Shown here in pieces: positions 1 to 11,829 of a DNA stretch of 64,000 bases. Origin of the DNA: Antilocapra americana. Lineage: Eukaryota; Chordata; Mammalia; Artiodactyla; Antilocapridae. The position numbers were made by a program, and so were the translations under genes. Numbering within the stretch: the first letter of the stretch is position 1; each line of letters opens with the position of its first letter. The notes below the pieces were generated by a model that was not told where the DNA came from, did not search any database, and saw only the letters and a program-made list of their open reading frames with translations. The DNA lies in NCBI GenBank assembly GCA_007570785.1, contig ML660201.1, positions 40,748,863-40,812,862 on the forward strand, read 5' to 3'.

Positions 1-390
1 TTACTGATGAGGAAACTGAGGCTTAGAAAAGTTCTCCTGTTTTAAAATCAGCCAGAATGCTTGAGCCCTCCACTGTGCTATGAGTAGCAATGGGAAATGT
101 AGAAACAATTTGAATGCTCCTTAAAGACATGTGCCCGATTTTTCTTTTCGGCATGCAAAGTCTTTAAACGATGTACTTTTAAGGTTCAAACCACTGAATT
201 ACTTTAATCAAGTGCCTTTCCTTTCCTCAATCCATCAATTACAGGTGGCAATATGGTGTTTTGGGGAGCAGTAATGGCTTTGCTGTTAGAAATGACCCAC
301 TTGTGGGGAGAGTCACTTTGTGGGATGTGGTCCCTGATCTTGCAAGTGGGGACTACTGTGTCCCACCTCTCAGGATTGTGGTGAGTGCTC
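1..390. other. Upstream intergenic sequence, MIR remnant at the edge
   Basis: No gene is visible. The first ~50 bases contain the MIR-type core wording (gaggaaactgaggc), so the edge probably cuts an old MIR SINE. The rest shows no coding potential beyond chance short ORFs. Confidence 0.5.
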
Positions 391-393
391 ATG

Positions 394-591
394 CTCGGTT
401 ACTGAGTCATGTCTAACTCTTTGTGACTCCACGGACTGCAGCCTGCCAGGCTCCTCTGTCCATAGAAGTCTCCAGGCAAGGATACTGGAGAGGGTTGCCA
501 TTTTCTTCTCCAGGGGAGCTTCCCAACCCAGGAATTGAACTCGTGTCTCCTGCATTAGCAGGCGGATTCCTTACCACGGAGCCACCTGGGA
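394..591 (-). mobile_element. Bov-tA SINE, antisense
   Basis: Read on the minus strand it has a tRNA-Glu-like head (about 530-590, with a degenerate B-box) followed by the BovB-derived A unit (about 394-525). The flanks share agtgct at 384-389 and 592-597, a probable short target-site duplication. Substitutions are frequent, so it is not a recent insertion. Confidence 0.85.
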
Positions 592-594
592 AGT

Positions 595-1360
595 GCTAAA
601 TGAGGACATACATATATGTAAGGTATTTGGCCCAATGCCAGGTGCAGAACACGTGGCCAATGAATGATGAATCTTCCAAGTGCAGCCCAACGGTCCTCCC
701 ACGTTTAATCCTCCCCTTCCCTGACTGGTAAATTGAAGTGGAGCTTTCACATGCATCTTTATTTAGGCTCATATCCCACTAACTTTCAGGGAGTGTTCAA
801 GACAGGAGCTCCAAGTCAGTCCAAACTTGTATAAACAAGGTTGGCTGTGAATTTATTGGAGTGATCAGAGGTCCTAATTCTACTCCCAGCCATGTAAAGC
901 TAACAAGCACTGTACCTCCATTTCCTTATTTGTCAATGGGGATAAAAGCAGCACTCTGTTCCTCAAAGGGCTATAAGGAGAATGATACATTAGACAGATG
1001 GAGAGCTAAAATGCACAAACAGCAATCATTGACGTCAAGTTCCAGAGGTTTGTAAATGCCACGACAGACTTGTTCTGCAGCAGGGAACAGCCTCAGACCA
1101 TAATGAAAGCCAACAATAGAATAAAGCCTTATTTATCTTTAGATCTTCCTCTGCGGATGGCCACTGTGAAAGGGTCTGCCATCCTATTTTCCACTTTCTC
1201 TAATGAACCCCCAGTGGTACAGTTACTTACCTGTAATTGTACAGGTAAGTACACATCAAAAGATAAGTCCTGAAGGCAGCGATGAGCCAGAAATCTCATT
1301 GTCTTCTCTGGTTTTCTTCTGACAGCTACATGCTTCAGTCCCTTGAGGTGAAGGTGCTGT
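595..1360. other. Intergenic; MIR-like core, no gene
   Basis: No coding region is supported. About 880-1000 resembles a minus-strand MIR (tacctccatttccttatt type wording). A 12-bp-arm hairpin lies at 1224-1251. Confidence 0.45.
1224..1251. repeat. Perfect hairpin, 12-bp arms, 4-nt loop
   Basis: Arms at 1224-1235 and 1240-1251 are exact reverse complements. Each strand carries the splice-donor consensus caggtaagt. No adjoining exon is seen. Confidence 0.8.
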
Positions 1361-1375
1361 GAATAGAGCTACTTT

Positions 1376-1739
1376 AATTTTTAAATTTTATTTCAATATT
1401 TTATTTACTTATTTGGCTTCAACAGGTCTTAGTGGCAGCACCCAGGAGCTTTGCTGTAGTGCATGAATCTTCACACGAGATTTTTGTTACCTCTCCCAGG
1501 AACAACTTCTTGGCTGGCATGGATCTTCACATGGGATTTTTGTTGCATCTCGTGGGAACTTTTTTGCGGCACTTGGGGATCTTCCTTGAGGCCCCGGGGC
1601 TTCTTTTTACTTGTGGCAAGGGGTTTAGTTGCCCTGCGGCATTTGGCATGTGGCATCTTAGTTCCCCAATCAGGGACTGAACTCATGTCCCATGTATTGG
1701 TAAAGCAGACTGTTAACCACTGGACTACCAGGGAAGGCC
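1376..1739 (-). mobile_element. CHR/ART2-type tRNA-derived SINE, antisense
   Basis: The right end (about 1655-1739) is the minus-strand tRNA-like head ending in the accaccaggga-type motif. The body has the repeated cttc(a)cacgggat-type segments usual for these cetartiodactyl SINEs. It is flanked by a 16-bp duplication at 1360-1375 and 1740-1755 with one mismatch. ORFs of about 150 aa on both strands here are chance readings of the SINE. Confidence 0.85.
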
Positions 1740-2179
1740 TGAATAGGGCTACTTTTATGCAGTTCCTCAAAACTATGAATCCAGACATGGAAGACCAGAG
1801 AGATACTAAAAAACGTGTCACAGTTGTTAATAACCTGAAAAAAGTTTCCACTGTCCAGAAAGTGAGGTTTGTCATTTTATGTTTTAACAGAAGCTGGGAA
1901 GAAATGTATCCTTTGAATTTCATTCCCACCTGAGACTATCTCTCCCTACCCTCAGTCTGTAAGTGTTTTGCAGCATTTGCTTTGACAGACTGTAAGCTGC
2001 CTTCTCTCAAACAAAGTAGGTTGAATGGCCAGAACTACTTTGGCACTTCTGTTAACAATTAAAATTGGAACACCCAACTATAGCCCACTTGGAAGAGGTT
2101 GGTACAAATTTATATCCTGCAGCTATGTGGGCAGCACCTTCTGAGAGGCAGTTGCTTATTCGAAGGCTAGGATGAGCAT

Positions 2180-2452
2180 TTCAGAGCTGTAGAGAATGTG
2201 TCAGATGGTGGGCGTCTTCATCGTCTAGCAGTTGGTCAGGAGCTTGGAAGGCAGACGGCCCAGTGAGAGCCTGACCTTATAGCTATGGGAGACTCAGTAA
2301 CTCACTTGACCTCTCTGAGTTTCCCCTTTCTCTTATAGTGGAGTGGTAGCTGTTTCAGAGGATTGCTCTGAAGGTTAAATAAAACTAAGCTTATAAAGTG
2401 GCTAGACTAATGCCTGATAGGTAGTAAGTACTCGGTGGATATCATCTAATGA
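2180..2452 (-). repeat. MIR SINE remnant
   Basis: Contains the MIR-like wording around 2290-2440 (cacttgacctctctgagtt, then aaggttaaat). It is interrupted on the right by the BovB insertion; sequence after 5469 may be its continuation. Age and divergence make exact ends uncertain. Confidence 0.6.
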
Positions 2453-2462
2453 TGTTATTGTT

Positions 2463-5459
2463 GCTCCCTTCTTCTGGGTCCTTGTGCACAAAGGTTTTGT
2501 TTGTGCCCTCCAAGAGTCTATTCTCCAAGTCTTGTGTAAGTTCTGGAGGGTCTATGTGGGACCAATGGCGACCTCTTCCAAGAGGGCTTATGCCATACCC
2601 AGGTCTACTGCACCCGGGGCCCCTGCCCCTGCGGCAGTCCACTGCTGACCCATACCTCTGCAGAAGACACTCAGACACAGTTCTGGCTCATTCTCTGTGG
2701 GGTCTTAGGTCCTGGTGTGCTCAAGGTTTTGTGCACTTGTTTGAACCCTCTGAGCATTTCTGGCGGGTATGGGCTTTGACTCTAAAAGTGATTTTGCCCC
2801 TCCTACCATCTTGCTGGAGTAGTCAACATGGTAAACAAAAGAGTCCAAAATGCAGTACTTGGATGCAATATCAAAAATGACAGAACTATCTCTCTTTGTT
2901 TCCAAGGCAAACAATTCCATTCAATATCACAATAATCCAAGTCTACACCCCAACCAGTAATGCCAAAGAAGCTGAAGTTGAATGGTTCTATGAGGACTTA
3001 CAAGACCTTCTAGAACTAACACCCCCAAAAGATGTTCTTTTCATTATATGGGACTGGAATGCAAAAGTAGGAAGTCAAGAGACACCTGGAGAAACAGCAA
3101 ATTTGGCCTTGGAGTAAGCAGGTCAAAGGCTAACAGAGTTTTGCCAAGAGAATGCGCTAGTCATAGCAAACACCCTCTTCCAACAACACAAGAGATGCCT
3201 CTACACATGGACATCACCAGACGGTCAGTACCAAAATCAGATTGATTATATTGTTTGCAGCCAAAGATGGAGAAGCTCTAACAGTCAGCAAGAACAAGAC
3301 TGGGAGCTGACTGTGGCTCAGATCATGAGCTCCTTGTTGCCAAATTCAGACTTAAATTGAAGAAAGTAGGGAAAACTACTTTACCATTCAGGTATGACCT
3401 AAATCAAATCCCTTATGATTATACAGTGGAAGTGACAAATAGATTCAAGGGATTAGATCTGACAGAGTGCCTGAAGAACTATGGATGGAGGTTCGTGACA
3501 TTGTACAGGAGGCAGTGATCAAGACCATCCCCAAGAAAAAGAAATGCAAAAGGCAAAATGGTTGTCCAAGAAGACCTTACAAATAGCTGAGAAGAGAAAA
3601 GATGTGAAAGGCAAGGGAGAAAACGAAAGATACATCCATCTGAATCCAGAGTTCCAAAGAATAGCAAGGAGAGATAAGAAAGCCTTCCTCAGTGACCAAT
3701 ACAAAGAAATAGAGGAAAACAATAGAATTGGAAAGACTAGACATGTCTTCAAGAAAATTAGAGATACCAAGGGAACATTTCATGCAAAGATGGGCTCGAT
3801 AAAAGACAGAAATGGTATGGGCCTAACAGAAGCAGAAGATATTAAGAAGAGATGGCAAGAATACACAGAAGAACTATACAAAAAAGATCTTCACAACACA
3901 AATAACCTCAATGGTGTGATCTCTCACCTAGAGCCAGACATCCTGGAATATGAAGTCAAGTGGGTCTTAGGAAGCATCACTATGAACACAGCTAGTGGAG
4001 GTGATGGAATTTCAGTCGAGCTAATCCAAATCCTAAAAGATGATGCTGTGAAAATGCTGCACTCAATATGTCAGCAAATTTGGAAAACTCAGTAGTGGCC
4101 ACAAGACTGGAAAAGGTCAATTTTCATTCCAATCCCAAAGAAAGGTGATGCCATAGAATGATCAAACTACCATTGATCATTCTATGCACTCATCTCACAC
4201 GCTAGCAAAGTAATGCTCAAAATTCTCCAAGTCAGGCTTCAACAGTACATGAACTGTGAACTTCCAGATGTTCAAGCTGGATTTAGAAAAGGTAGAGGAA
4301 CCAGAGATCAAATTGCCAGCATCCACTGGATTATCAAAAGAGCAAGAGAGTTCCAGAAAAACATTTACCTCTGCTTTATTGACTACGTCAAAGCCTTTGA
4401 CTGTGTGGATCACAATAAACTGTGGAAAATTCTTCAAGAGATGGGAATACCAGACCACCTGACCTGCCTCCTGAGAAATTTGTATGCAGGTCAAGAAGCA
4501 ACAGTTAGGACTGGACATGGAACAACAGACTGGTTCCAGTTTGGGAAAGGAGTACATCAAAGCTGTATATTTTCACCCTGCTTCTTTAACCTATATGCAG
4601 AGTACATCATGAGAAATGCTGGGCTGGAGGAAGCACAGGCTGGAATCAAGATTGCTGGGAGAAATACCAATAACTTTGATATGCAGATGACACTACCCTT
4701 ATGGCAGAAAGTGAAGAAGAACTAAAGAGCTTCTTGATGAAAGCGAAAAAGGAGAGTGAAAAAGTTAGCTTGAAACTCAACATTCAGAAAACAAAGATCA
4801 TGGCATCCAGTCTCATCACTTCATGGCAAGTAGATGAGGAAACAATGGAAACAGTGAGAGACTATGTTTTTGGACTCTAAAATCACTGCAGATGGTGATG
4901 GCAGCCATGAAATTAAAAGATGCTTTCTCCTTGGAAGAAAAGTTATGACAAACCTGGACAGCACATTGAAAAGCAGAGACATTACTTTGCCAACAAAGGT
5001 CTGTCTAGTCAAAGCTATGGTTTTTCCACTAGTCATGTACAGATGTGAGAGTTGGACTATAAAGAAAGCTGCGTGCTGAAGAATTGATGCTTTTGCACTG
5101 TTGGAGAAGACTCTTGAGAGTCCCTTAGACTGCAAGGAGATCCAACCAGTCCATCCTAAAGGAAATCAGTCCTGGGTGTTCATTGGAAGGACTGATGTTG
5201 AAGCTGAAACTCCAATAATTTGCCCACCTAATGTGAAGAACTGACTTATTGGAAAAGACCCTGATGCTGGGAAAGATTGAAGGCAGGGGGAGAAGAGGAT
5301 GACAGAGGATGAGATAGTTGGATGGCATCACTGACTTGATGGACATGAGTTTGAATCAGCTCTGGGAGTTGGTGATGGTCAGGGAAGCCTGGCGTGCTGC
5401 AGTCCATGGGGTGGCAAAGAGTTGGACATGACTGAGCAACTGAACCGAACTGAACTGGT
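2463..5459 (+). mobile_element. BovB LINE, nearly full-span but internally deleted
   Basis: A ~3.0 kb sense BovB bounded by a perfect 10-bp duplication tgttattgtt (2453-2462 and 5460-5469). About 2463-2818 matches what I recall of the BovB 5' region. It then jumps at about 2819 into the endonuclease part of ORF2, skipping several hundred bases, and continues through reverse transcriptase to the canonical 3' end (ctgaaccgaactgaactg). Many substitutions, stops and indels show it is inactive. One segment, 4152-4186, carries an inverted duplication (see findings). Identification is by wording shared with the other BovB copies in this window; the 5' region assignment is from memory. Confidence 0.9.
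2896..4725 (+). pseudogene. BovB ORF2 remnant (endonuclease and reverse transcriptase)
   Basis: Translatable fragments are 2896-3117 (apurinic endonuclease-like, with the usual GDWNAKVG now WDWNAKVG), 3544-4095 (linker) and 4213-4725 (reverse transcriptase, with QAGFRKGRGTRDQI, FIDYVKAFDCVDH and ILSPCFFNLY-like blocks). The reading frame is lost just before the catalytic YADD: those codons are present at about 4680-4691 but a one-base deletion shifts them out of frame. A coding stop lies at 4093-4095. An active element would use this protein for target-primed reverse transcription; this copy cannot. Confidence 0.85.
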
Positions 5460-5469
5460 TGTTATTGTT

Positions 5470-5842
5470 TATAAGTCTGTAAGTGCTTGGTGCAAGTATG
5501 TACACTGAAAGTGGCGGCTATTACCATTATTGTTGTTAGTGTTGTCCTTCTTCATCTGGACCTCAAACCAGCTTCTCTGTCCTCTGGTCTCTCAGAAGCT
5601 TACCCAGTGGAAGTGGCTCCATCACTTCTGGATCAGAAGCTCATCTGCACAGAACTCTGACAGGACTTCTGAAGCAGTGGGTGGACACCGTTACCAATAT
5701 CTGAAACAGAAAGCAAGCTGCCATCACCTAACTCAGTCTATGACCAAGACTTTTATAGCCCTCTTCTTTTCCATCTCAACAACTCCCGATTGAATGCCTT
5801 TAAACCAAAAAGGCATTCAAAAAGCAAATCCTGAATTGCTTG
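5470..5842. other. Intergenic, no gene; short hairpin
   Basis: No recognisable gene or repeat. A 12-bp-arm hairpin sits at 5790-5820. The 87-aa ORF at 5530-5793 has no recognisable family and no gene context. Confidence 0.4.
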
Positions 5843-5844
5843 TG

Positions 5845-6036
5845 TGTGTTAGTCACTCAGTTGTGTCTGACTCTTTGCGAACTCCATGAACTGTAGCACT
5901 CCAGGTTCCTCTGTCGATGGAATTTTCCAGGCAACAATTCTGGAGTGGATTGCCATTCCCTTCTCCAGGAGATCTTCCAGGGATCAAACTTGGGTCTCCT
6001 TTATTGGAGGCAGATTCTTTACCATCTGACCCATTC
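5845..6036 (-). mobile_element. Bov-tA SINE, antisense
   Basis: The A unit (about 5850-5965) and tRNA-like head (5965-6036) are both recognisable on the minus strand. The 91-92-aa ORFs on both strands here are readings of the SINE. Confidence 0.85.
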
Positions 6037-9000
6037 TTCCTCCTTCCAAAGCATGTAATTGTCTTGCTCATCATATATGTCCCCTTCCCAGATGTTCCCT
6101 TCCCAGTCTTGGTCAGTGTTTGGTTCAAAACTGTGCCAGGGGTTCTCTGCCCCGGCTACACATTAGATTTATCTGGTGTGGGGGAGGCTTCTTGAACATG
6201 TAGGTGCCCCACTGTTGATAATTAAATCAAGGTGTGGAGATTGTCCTGGGTATCTGTGTTATGCCAGGCAGTGCACTAAGGGCTTTCTATCAGTTGGCTC
6301 ATGGAATCCTCAGATCAGCCATATGAGATACTATCCTCATTCTACTGAGTGGCTGAATAGGCTGACCAGTGTCACCTGGTTTAGTTAGAGCTGGAACTTG
6401 GGTGGAATTTGGGGGTTTCTTGGTCTTCAAAGCCATAGTTCCCTAATGACTAACCCACTTTTCCCTAAAATATCTTCCAAGAATGACTCAATATCTGAGC
6501 TTCCCTAATATTCTGAAACATTTGTTGGAAAGAGCCTCCAGGCCCACTGATGTTAGTGGGCACCTGATTTCAACTGTAAGTTTAGAGGAGGAGGCAGTGT
6601 GGAGGTGATGCCCACCATTCACGCCCTCACCCACACTTCATCTGCAGTCATTGCAAGGTGAGGCAAGTGTTAGTCATGTTCCCGGAGACCCAGGACATAT
6701 TGGGCATTTACTATAATTAGAAGCAATTAAAGAATTACTCCTTATGGTGCATAGTTCCTTGCCCAAAGAAAGGCTCTGGGCTTTGGCTAAACAGACAAAA
6801 TATTTGATTCTTTTCCATCCTTTGTCTTCTATTAAAGAAGAGGCAGATCTATGGGTCTAATCCACAATTAAATTTAATTTGTCTAAGCATTTTGATTTTT
6901 AATGACTTTGAGAATTTTCAAAGGTTATAAAAATAATTACAGTGGAGTAAGCCTTCAGAATCTTATAAACCCACTACAATTTATGTTGATGTAGCAAAAC
7001 ACAATTATGTTAAACAAATGTACCTGCACACACATACGCATACACATACACTTCCAAATTCTTGCTCATAATTCACAGACAGAATGAAGAAACCTAGAGA
7101 TTTACTCTATTTTAGAATAGAGTAGTAAGCCTCATTTGGGTTTCAGAATTAATGAATATTAATTTATTCACACATCCATTCATTCTGGTTTTGATGGGTA
7201 GAGTTAGTCATATTTTGATTTTCATATACGAAAAAATGACCTAAGCCTTTGATCCTTTCAATAATGGAATGGACAGCCCTGTGGTATAATTGTGTCTTCT
7301 TTCACAGAGAGGAGCTAATCAGATGCTACATGGCTCTGGGTAGGAGAAGCTGTCTCAAAAAAATTTTTTTTCTGTTCAATGTTGTGTTAAAGTCTACTGT
7401 AGCAGGTGCTGCTGAGAAGGTGAGCAGCAGCATCAGTGACCTGCTAAGCGCTTTGGCTTTTGTCTAGAACCCTTATTTTCAAGTGTTCCTTTGCAGGAAG
7501 GTAAGCTACGGCTTTGAAACCCCTCTCTTTTCTTAGTCTCTTTTAATTCTTTTTTGGACCTAGCCAGTTACACATCCAGTTAGTGCTAATTATTATAATT
7601 AGCACTTTCTTTCACCTGAACCTGGTAGCCAATTAATTTCATAGAATATGGATGATATGACACCAAATGCTGTAGTTTTGTGTGGTTTTTTGGGTTATTT
7701 GGAATAAAGGCATTCTTCTAATCTTCATAAGGAGAGTTACTTAGAAAATCAGCTACTCTTTGAATTTCCATTCTTTGACTTGAAATTCATAGGATAAAAT
7801 ATGTTTTCTTCTGAAATTTCAATAGGTATCTATTGAATCGTGATAGTGGACCTGACATTGGGTCAACACTCCCGATGAAACTGAAGCATATAGTCAAGTG
7901 AAAAGCACTGAGATCATGAATCATCAGTTATTCCATTAAAGTCACGGTAAGGGCCATAGAGAAGCACAGGGGGCAAGGTGATTTGATACCACAGGTACCT
8001 AACTGAGGGCTCAGGGGAGAGCTAGTGGAGGAAACGCCATCTGAGTTGAGGCTTAAAGCTAGATAGAAATACTAAGCTGAGTGGTGGGAAAGGAGGGTGA
8101 TAAGCAGTAAAAATGGCAAGAAGGAGCCCATTTCTTGGAATGTATTCAATCAGATCCCAAATCAGGTTGCAGTATTTTCCAGTGTGGATTTTCTATGAAT
8201 ATTAGTCTGAATTTCTGAGACCTCAAAACTGTTACAGGAAAGGCCTTTGAATTCTATTTCACAATTTGCTTTACGGCTCTAGAAAATTATCCTTTTTGTA
8301 CCTGTTCGTGCTTGTAGAACATAATTCAGGAAAGGCCTGAGTACTGTGAGCATTGTAGTCAAATGTAGGCCTATCTTCCTTTTTCAGCCTGAAACACCTG
8401 CTAGAAAAAACTCCAGACGTGCAGCGTATGTTCATATGTCATGCAGAGGGCACATGCCACTCTAAACAACATCTGACATGCATCATGCTCCAATAAACTT
8501 CATTTTTGAATGAGGTCAGAGAAAGAATGAATTTTGATCTTTACTCACAGCATAATTTTTCTTTTAAAGAGAAACCCAACATTTAAAAAGTCATGCATCT
8601 TTTTTGTATTTTTAGGACTGTTTTGCTTCCAACTGTAATCCTGGCTAGCACCCAGCTTTTCAAGCATGTTCTAAAACTTTAAAAAGAACAGTTTTTTAAA
8701 GTCACACTGGCAGTTGAGAAACTTGCAAAGTGGAAACAGCATACAGCCCAGACAACTGAATTTACTGTATATCATGAAGATGATATACTAATGTCTACTT
8801 ATTGAGCATTTACTATAGGGCCAGCACAGTCATAGAAATTCCTATTCAATTTCTTACTTAATTTTTTCAAGTTACTTGTGAGACAAGAGCTATTAATCAC
8901 CCATCTCGCTTTTTTTTCTCATGAGAAAACAGGCTGAGAGGGGTTGGGGTTAAGCAAATTGTCCAAGAACACATGGTATCATAAAGGGAGGGGCTGGGAC

Positions 9001-9834
9001 TAGATTCTACCATTGCGGGCCACGAAGTCCAAGTCTAACTCTTTATTACAGTTGCTCCATGTCTTGGAAACTGCTCAGTTGAAACACTGGGTATCAGATC
9101 TTTAGACCTTCAAATTAGACAGTAGTTGTACTTATGGTTCCAGGCCTCAATACCTAATGCAAATGTTTATCTCCTCTCAACTTCCCTCAAAATGTTCCTC
9201 TAACAGAGATTTAAAGATCCTTGGAATGAATGGATGAGTTCAAATTTACTACTAGATTGGTAGAGAAACTGGGATGCAGAAGGCATAGCCCTTAGTCATC
9301 CAGCAGAGGTGGTATTAAATGCCACAGAGTAGTCTCACTAAAGCAAGGATAATGAGTCCTCCATGGGTGGTTGGGGAATAAGTGCTACTTAAACTTTATT
9401 AGTGCTGGCCCCTCATTTGCATAACAATCATCATCACTTTAGATGTGGCTACAGCTCTTCTGTCTGAATATAGTTTTCTGTGTTTATCACTTGTAAAACC
9501 TTCTTATGTTCTTGGTGCTAGAAAAAAGTCATAAACATTCATCCACAGAATTGACTATTATTCAGCTATTGAAAGGGAAGAGGGAGATTTGCCCTGACAT
9601 GGAAACTGTCGATGATGTTTAGCTGAAGAAAATAAAATTTCAGAAGAATATGTATATGAGGATTCTTTTGGTTGCAAGTAGTAGGCAGCCATGGAGAAAT
9701 TTTTCCATGGCAGTGGAGTCATGGACACTGCCAACTCTGTTATTATACCATTATAGCTCCTTGCCTAGAAAAGAACAGAGCTCCTCAATGTTATGTGGCA
9801 GCCTGGATAGGAGAGGGGTTTGGGGGAGAACCGT
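6037..9834. other. Upstream unique sequence with old MIR fragments
   Basis: No exon or gene is supported. MIR-like segments are seen near 6200-6400 and 8795-9060 (catgagaaaacaggctgag followed by ggctgggactagattc). A 60-70% AT background, a short CA-rich stretch at 7026-7053 and an 11-bp-arm hairpin at 7582-7606 are the only other structure noticed. Confidence 0.5.
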
Positions 9835-9837
9835 TCA

Positions 9838-9915
9838 CCTAAAACTATCACAACATTATTAATTGGCTATACCCCAATACCAAATAAAGAGTTAAAAACA
9901 AACAAACAAAACACA
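9838..9915 (+). mobile_element. 5'-truncated ruminant L1, 3' end
   Basis: Contains the ruminant L1 3'-terminal wording (ctatcacaacatt, then attggctatacccc) followed by an A-rich tail with aaac units. The matching reverse-complement end occurs at 41130 and 55950. No clear target-site duplication was found. Confidence 0.6.
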
Positions 9916-10980
9916 GAGGTCCTGTTGAAAAAAATCCCAGGAGAGGATTCTGGTTGGTCCAACTGTGGCCACATGTTTGGCCCTTGAAGCAACCACTGTG
10001 GCCAAAGAGGAGAGATGATGTGAAAATATCTGATGCCAGAAGAGTGAAATCTAAAGCTAGAAGGATATAAGTGACACCAAAAATCAAAAACCACAATTGG
10101 AAAAAAAAGAAAACAAAAACCACAATTGGACCCAATTTTTGTTAAAAATATACATTCAAAAAATCCAAGAGAATATATATTAGGCTATTAAAAGTTGTCT
10201 TTGAGGGTAGATTTTCACTTCTTCTGGAATGTTGGCCTTTTATTTTATAACCAGCTCCTCTTTTGTAAGTTACAATTTTTTTTTCCTTTAAAAGGTTAAG
10301 TAAAAAAGGTCCTAAACAAGTAACTTACATGTTCACTTGATAGCATATCTCATTAGAGCAAGTAGCAGTCATTCTAAAGCTATTGTCAACTGACTACATA
10401 TTTTTATCATTTAAAATAACTTGTTTTCTTTCATTTTTGTCCTCCAAGAAAATGCATTCCCTTTCATTTAATTGTGTAGTGAAGGCTTTTGTTTGGAAAA
10501 GAATTCTGTTTCTCAGAACAGGATCCAAAGTCTGTGTTGAGAAAGGGATAAATTTTTGGCAACGTCAGTTGTGAAGCTTTGAAGAGTTGCTTCAAAGCTT
10601 CAGTAATCTGAGCCACTTTTGTAGGTGGTAGGATATATACCCGACACTTGGAAGGGAAACAAGCACCTTCCCTTGTTTCCTGGGTCCAGGCCCTGTTTTA
10701 CCTTTAGCACTGGCCCCTCTCCTGAGGCAGGCTGATTAATGGGCCATAACATCTATTTTTGCCATACAACTGTGATTCCACTCTTCAAATTCACATGAAC
10801 AATTCTCCTATTACTAAATAATGGCTTATATGTATAGAGTACTCAGCATGATTATTCAGACATTTATCTCAGTGAGTTTTCAAATATGTACCCTAAAGCA
10901 GGTATTTGGTAGAGTTTCGAGATCCTTGGTTAAGTTGGGTAAAGGAGACCATTTTGGTTCCAAGAAACATTGTGCTGTGC
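9916..10980. other. Upstream sequence, no gene; hairpin at 10572
   Basis: No gene or named repeat is supported. A 13-bp-arm hairpin lies at 10572-10602. ORFs up to 95 aa are A-rich or T-rich chance readings. Confidence 0.45.
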
Positions 10981-10984
10981 TGTG

Positions 10985-11183
10985 CTTGGTCGCTGAGTCG
11001 TGTCTGACTCTGCCACTCCATGGACTGTAGCCCACCAGGCTCCTCTGTCCATGGTATTCTCCAGGCAAGAATACTGGAGTGGGTTGCCATGCCCTCCTCC
11101 AGGGGATCTTCCCAACCCAGGGATCAAACCCAGGTCTCCTGCATTGCAGGTGGATTCTTTACCATCTGAACCACCAGGGAAGT
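10985..11183 (-). mobile_element. Bov-tA SINE, antisense
   Basis: The A unit at about 10990-11100 and tRNA-like head at 11100-11183 read on the minus strand and are close to the other copies in the window, so it is fairly young. Left flank is a short tgtgc repeat. Confidence 0.88.
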
Positions 11184-11829
11184 GTTACTGGTGGCTTGTT
11201 ACCCTTTCTCTCCCAAGAACTGACCCTTTGGGCAAATGATTTTCTATTGCTCAGAGAGATTCTGAGCCATAAATATAACAGATGAATACAGGCATTTTTA
11301 GCAGTGCTGGAACATCGAGAAGCTCAGTTTGGTTCAGTTGCTCAGTCATGTCACTCTTTGCAACCCCATGGACTGCAGCACACCAGGCCTCCCTGTCCGT
11401 CACCAACTCCCAGAGTCCACCCAAACCCATGGCCATTGAGTTGATGATGCCATCCAGCCATCTCATCATCTGTTCTCCCTTTCTCTTCCTGCCCTCAATC
11501 TTTCCCAGCATCAGGGTCTTTTCCAATGAGTCAGTTCTTCACATCAGGTGGCCAAAGTATTGGAGTTTCAGCTTCAGCATCAGTCCTTCTAATGAATATT
11601 CAGGACTGATCTCCTTTAGGATGGACTGGTTGGATCTCCTTGCAGTCCAAGGGACTCTCAAGAGTCTTCTCCAACACCACAGCTCAAAAGCGTCAATTTT
11701 TCGGTGCACAACTTTCTCTATAGTCCAACTCTCACATCCAACTCGTACATGACTAGTGGAAAAACCATAGCTTTGACTAGATGGACCTTTGTTGGCAAAG
11801 TTATGTCTCTGCTTTTTAATATTCTGTCT

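Noticed and set aside
1030..1037. Perfect TGACGTCA cAMP-response element
   Set aside because: A single 8-base word about 15 kb upstream of the promoter with no clustering; expected by chance in a window of this size.
1463..1933. 156-aa plus ORF and 152-aa minus ORF
   Set aside because: Both read through the CHR/ART2 SINE at 1376-1739 into flank.
2442..2880. 143-aa plus and 78-aa minus ORFs as host genes
   Set aside because: They lie within the BovB 5' region and its flank.
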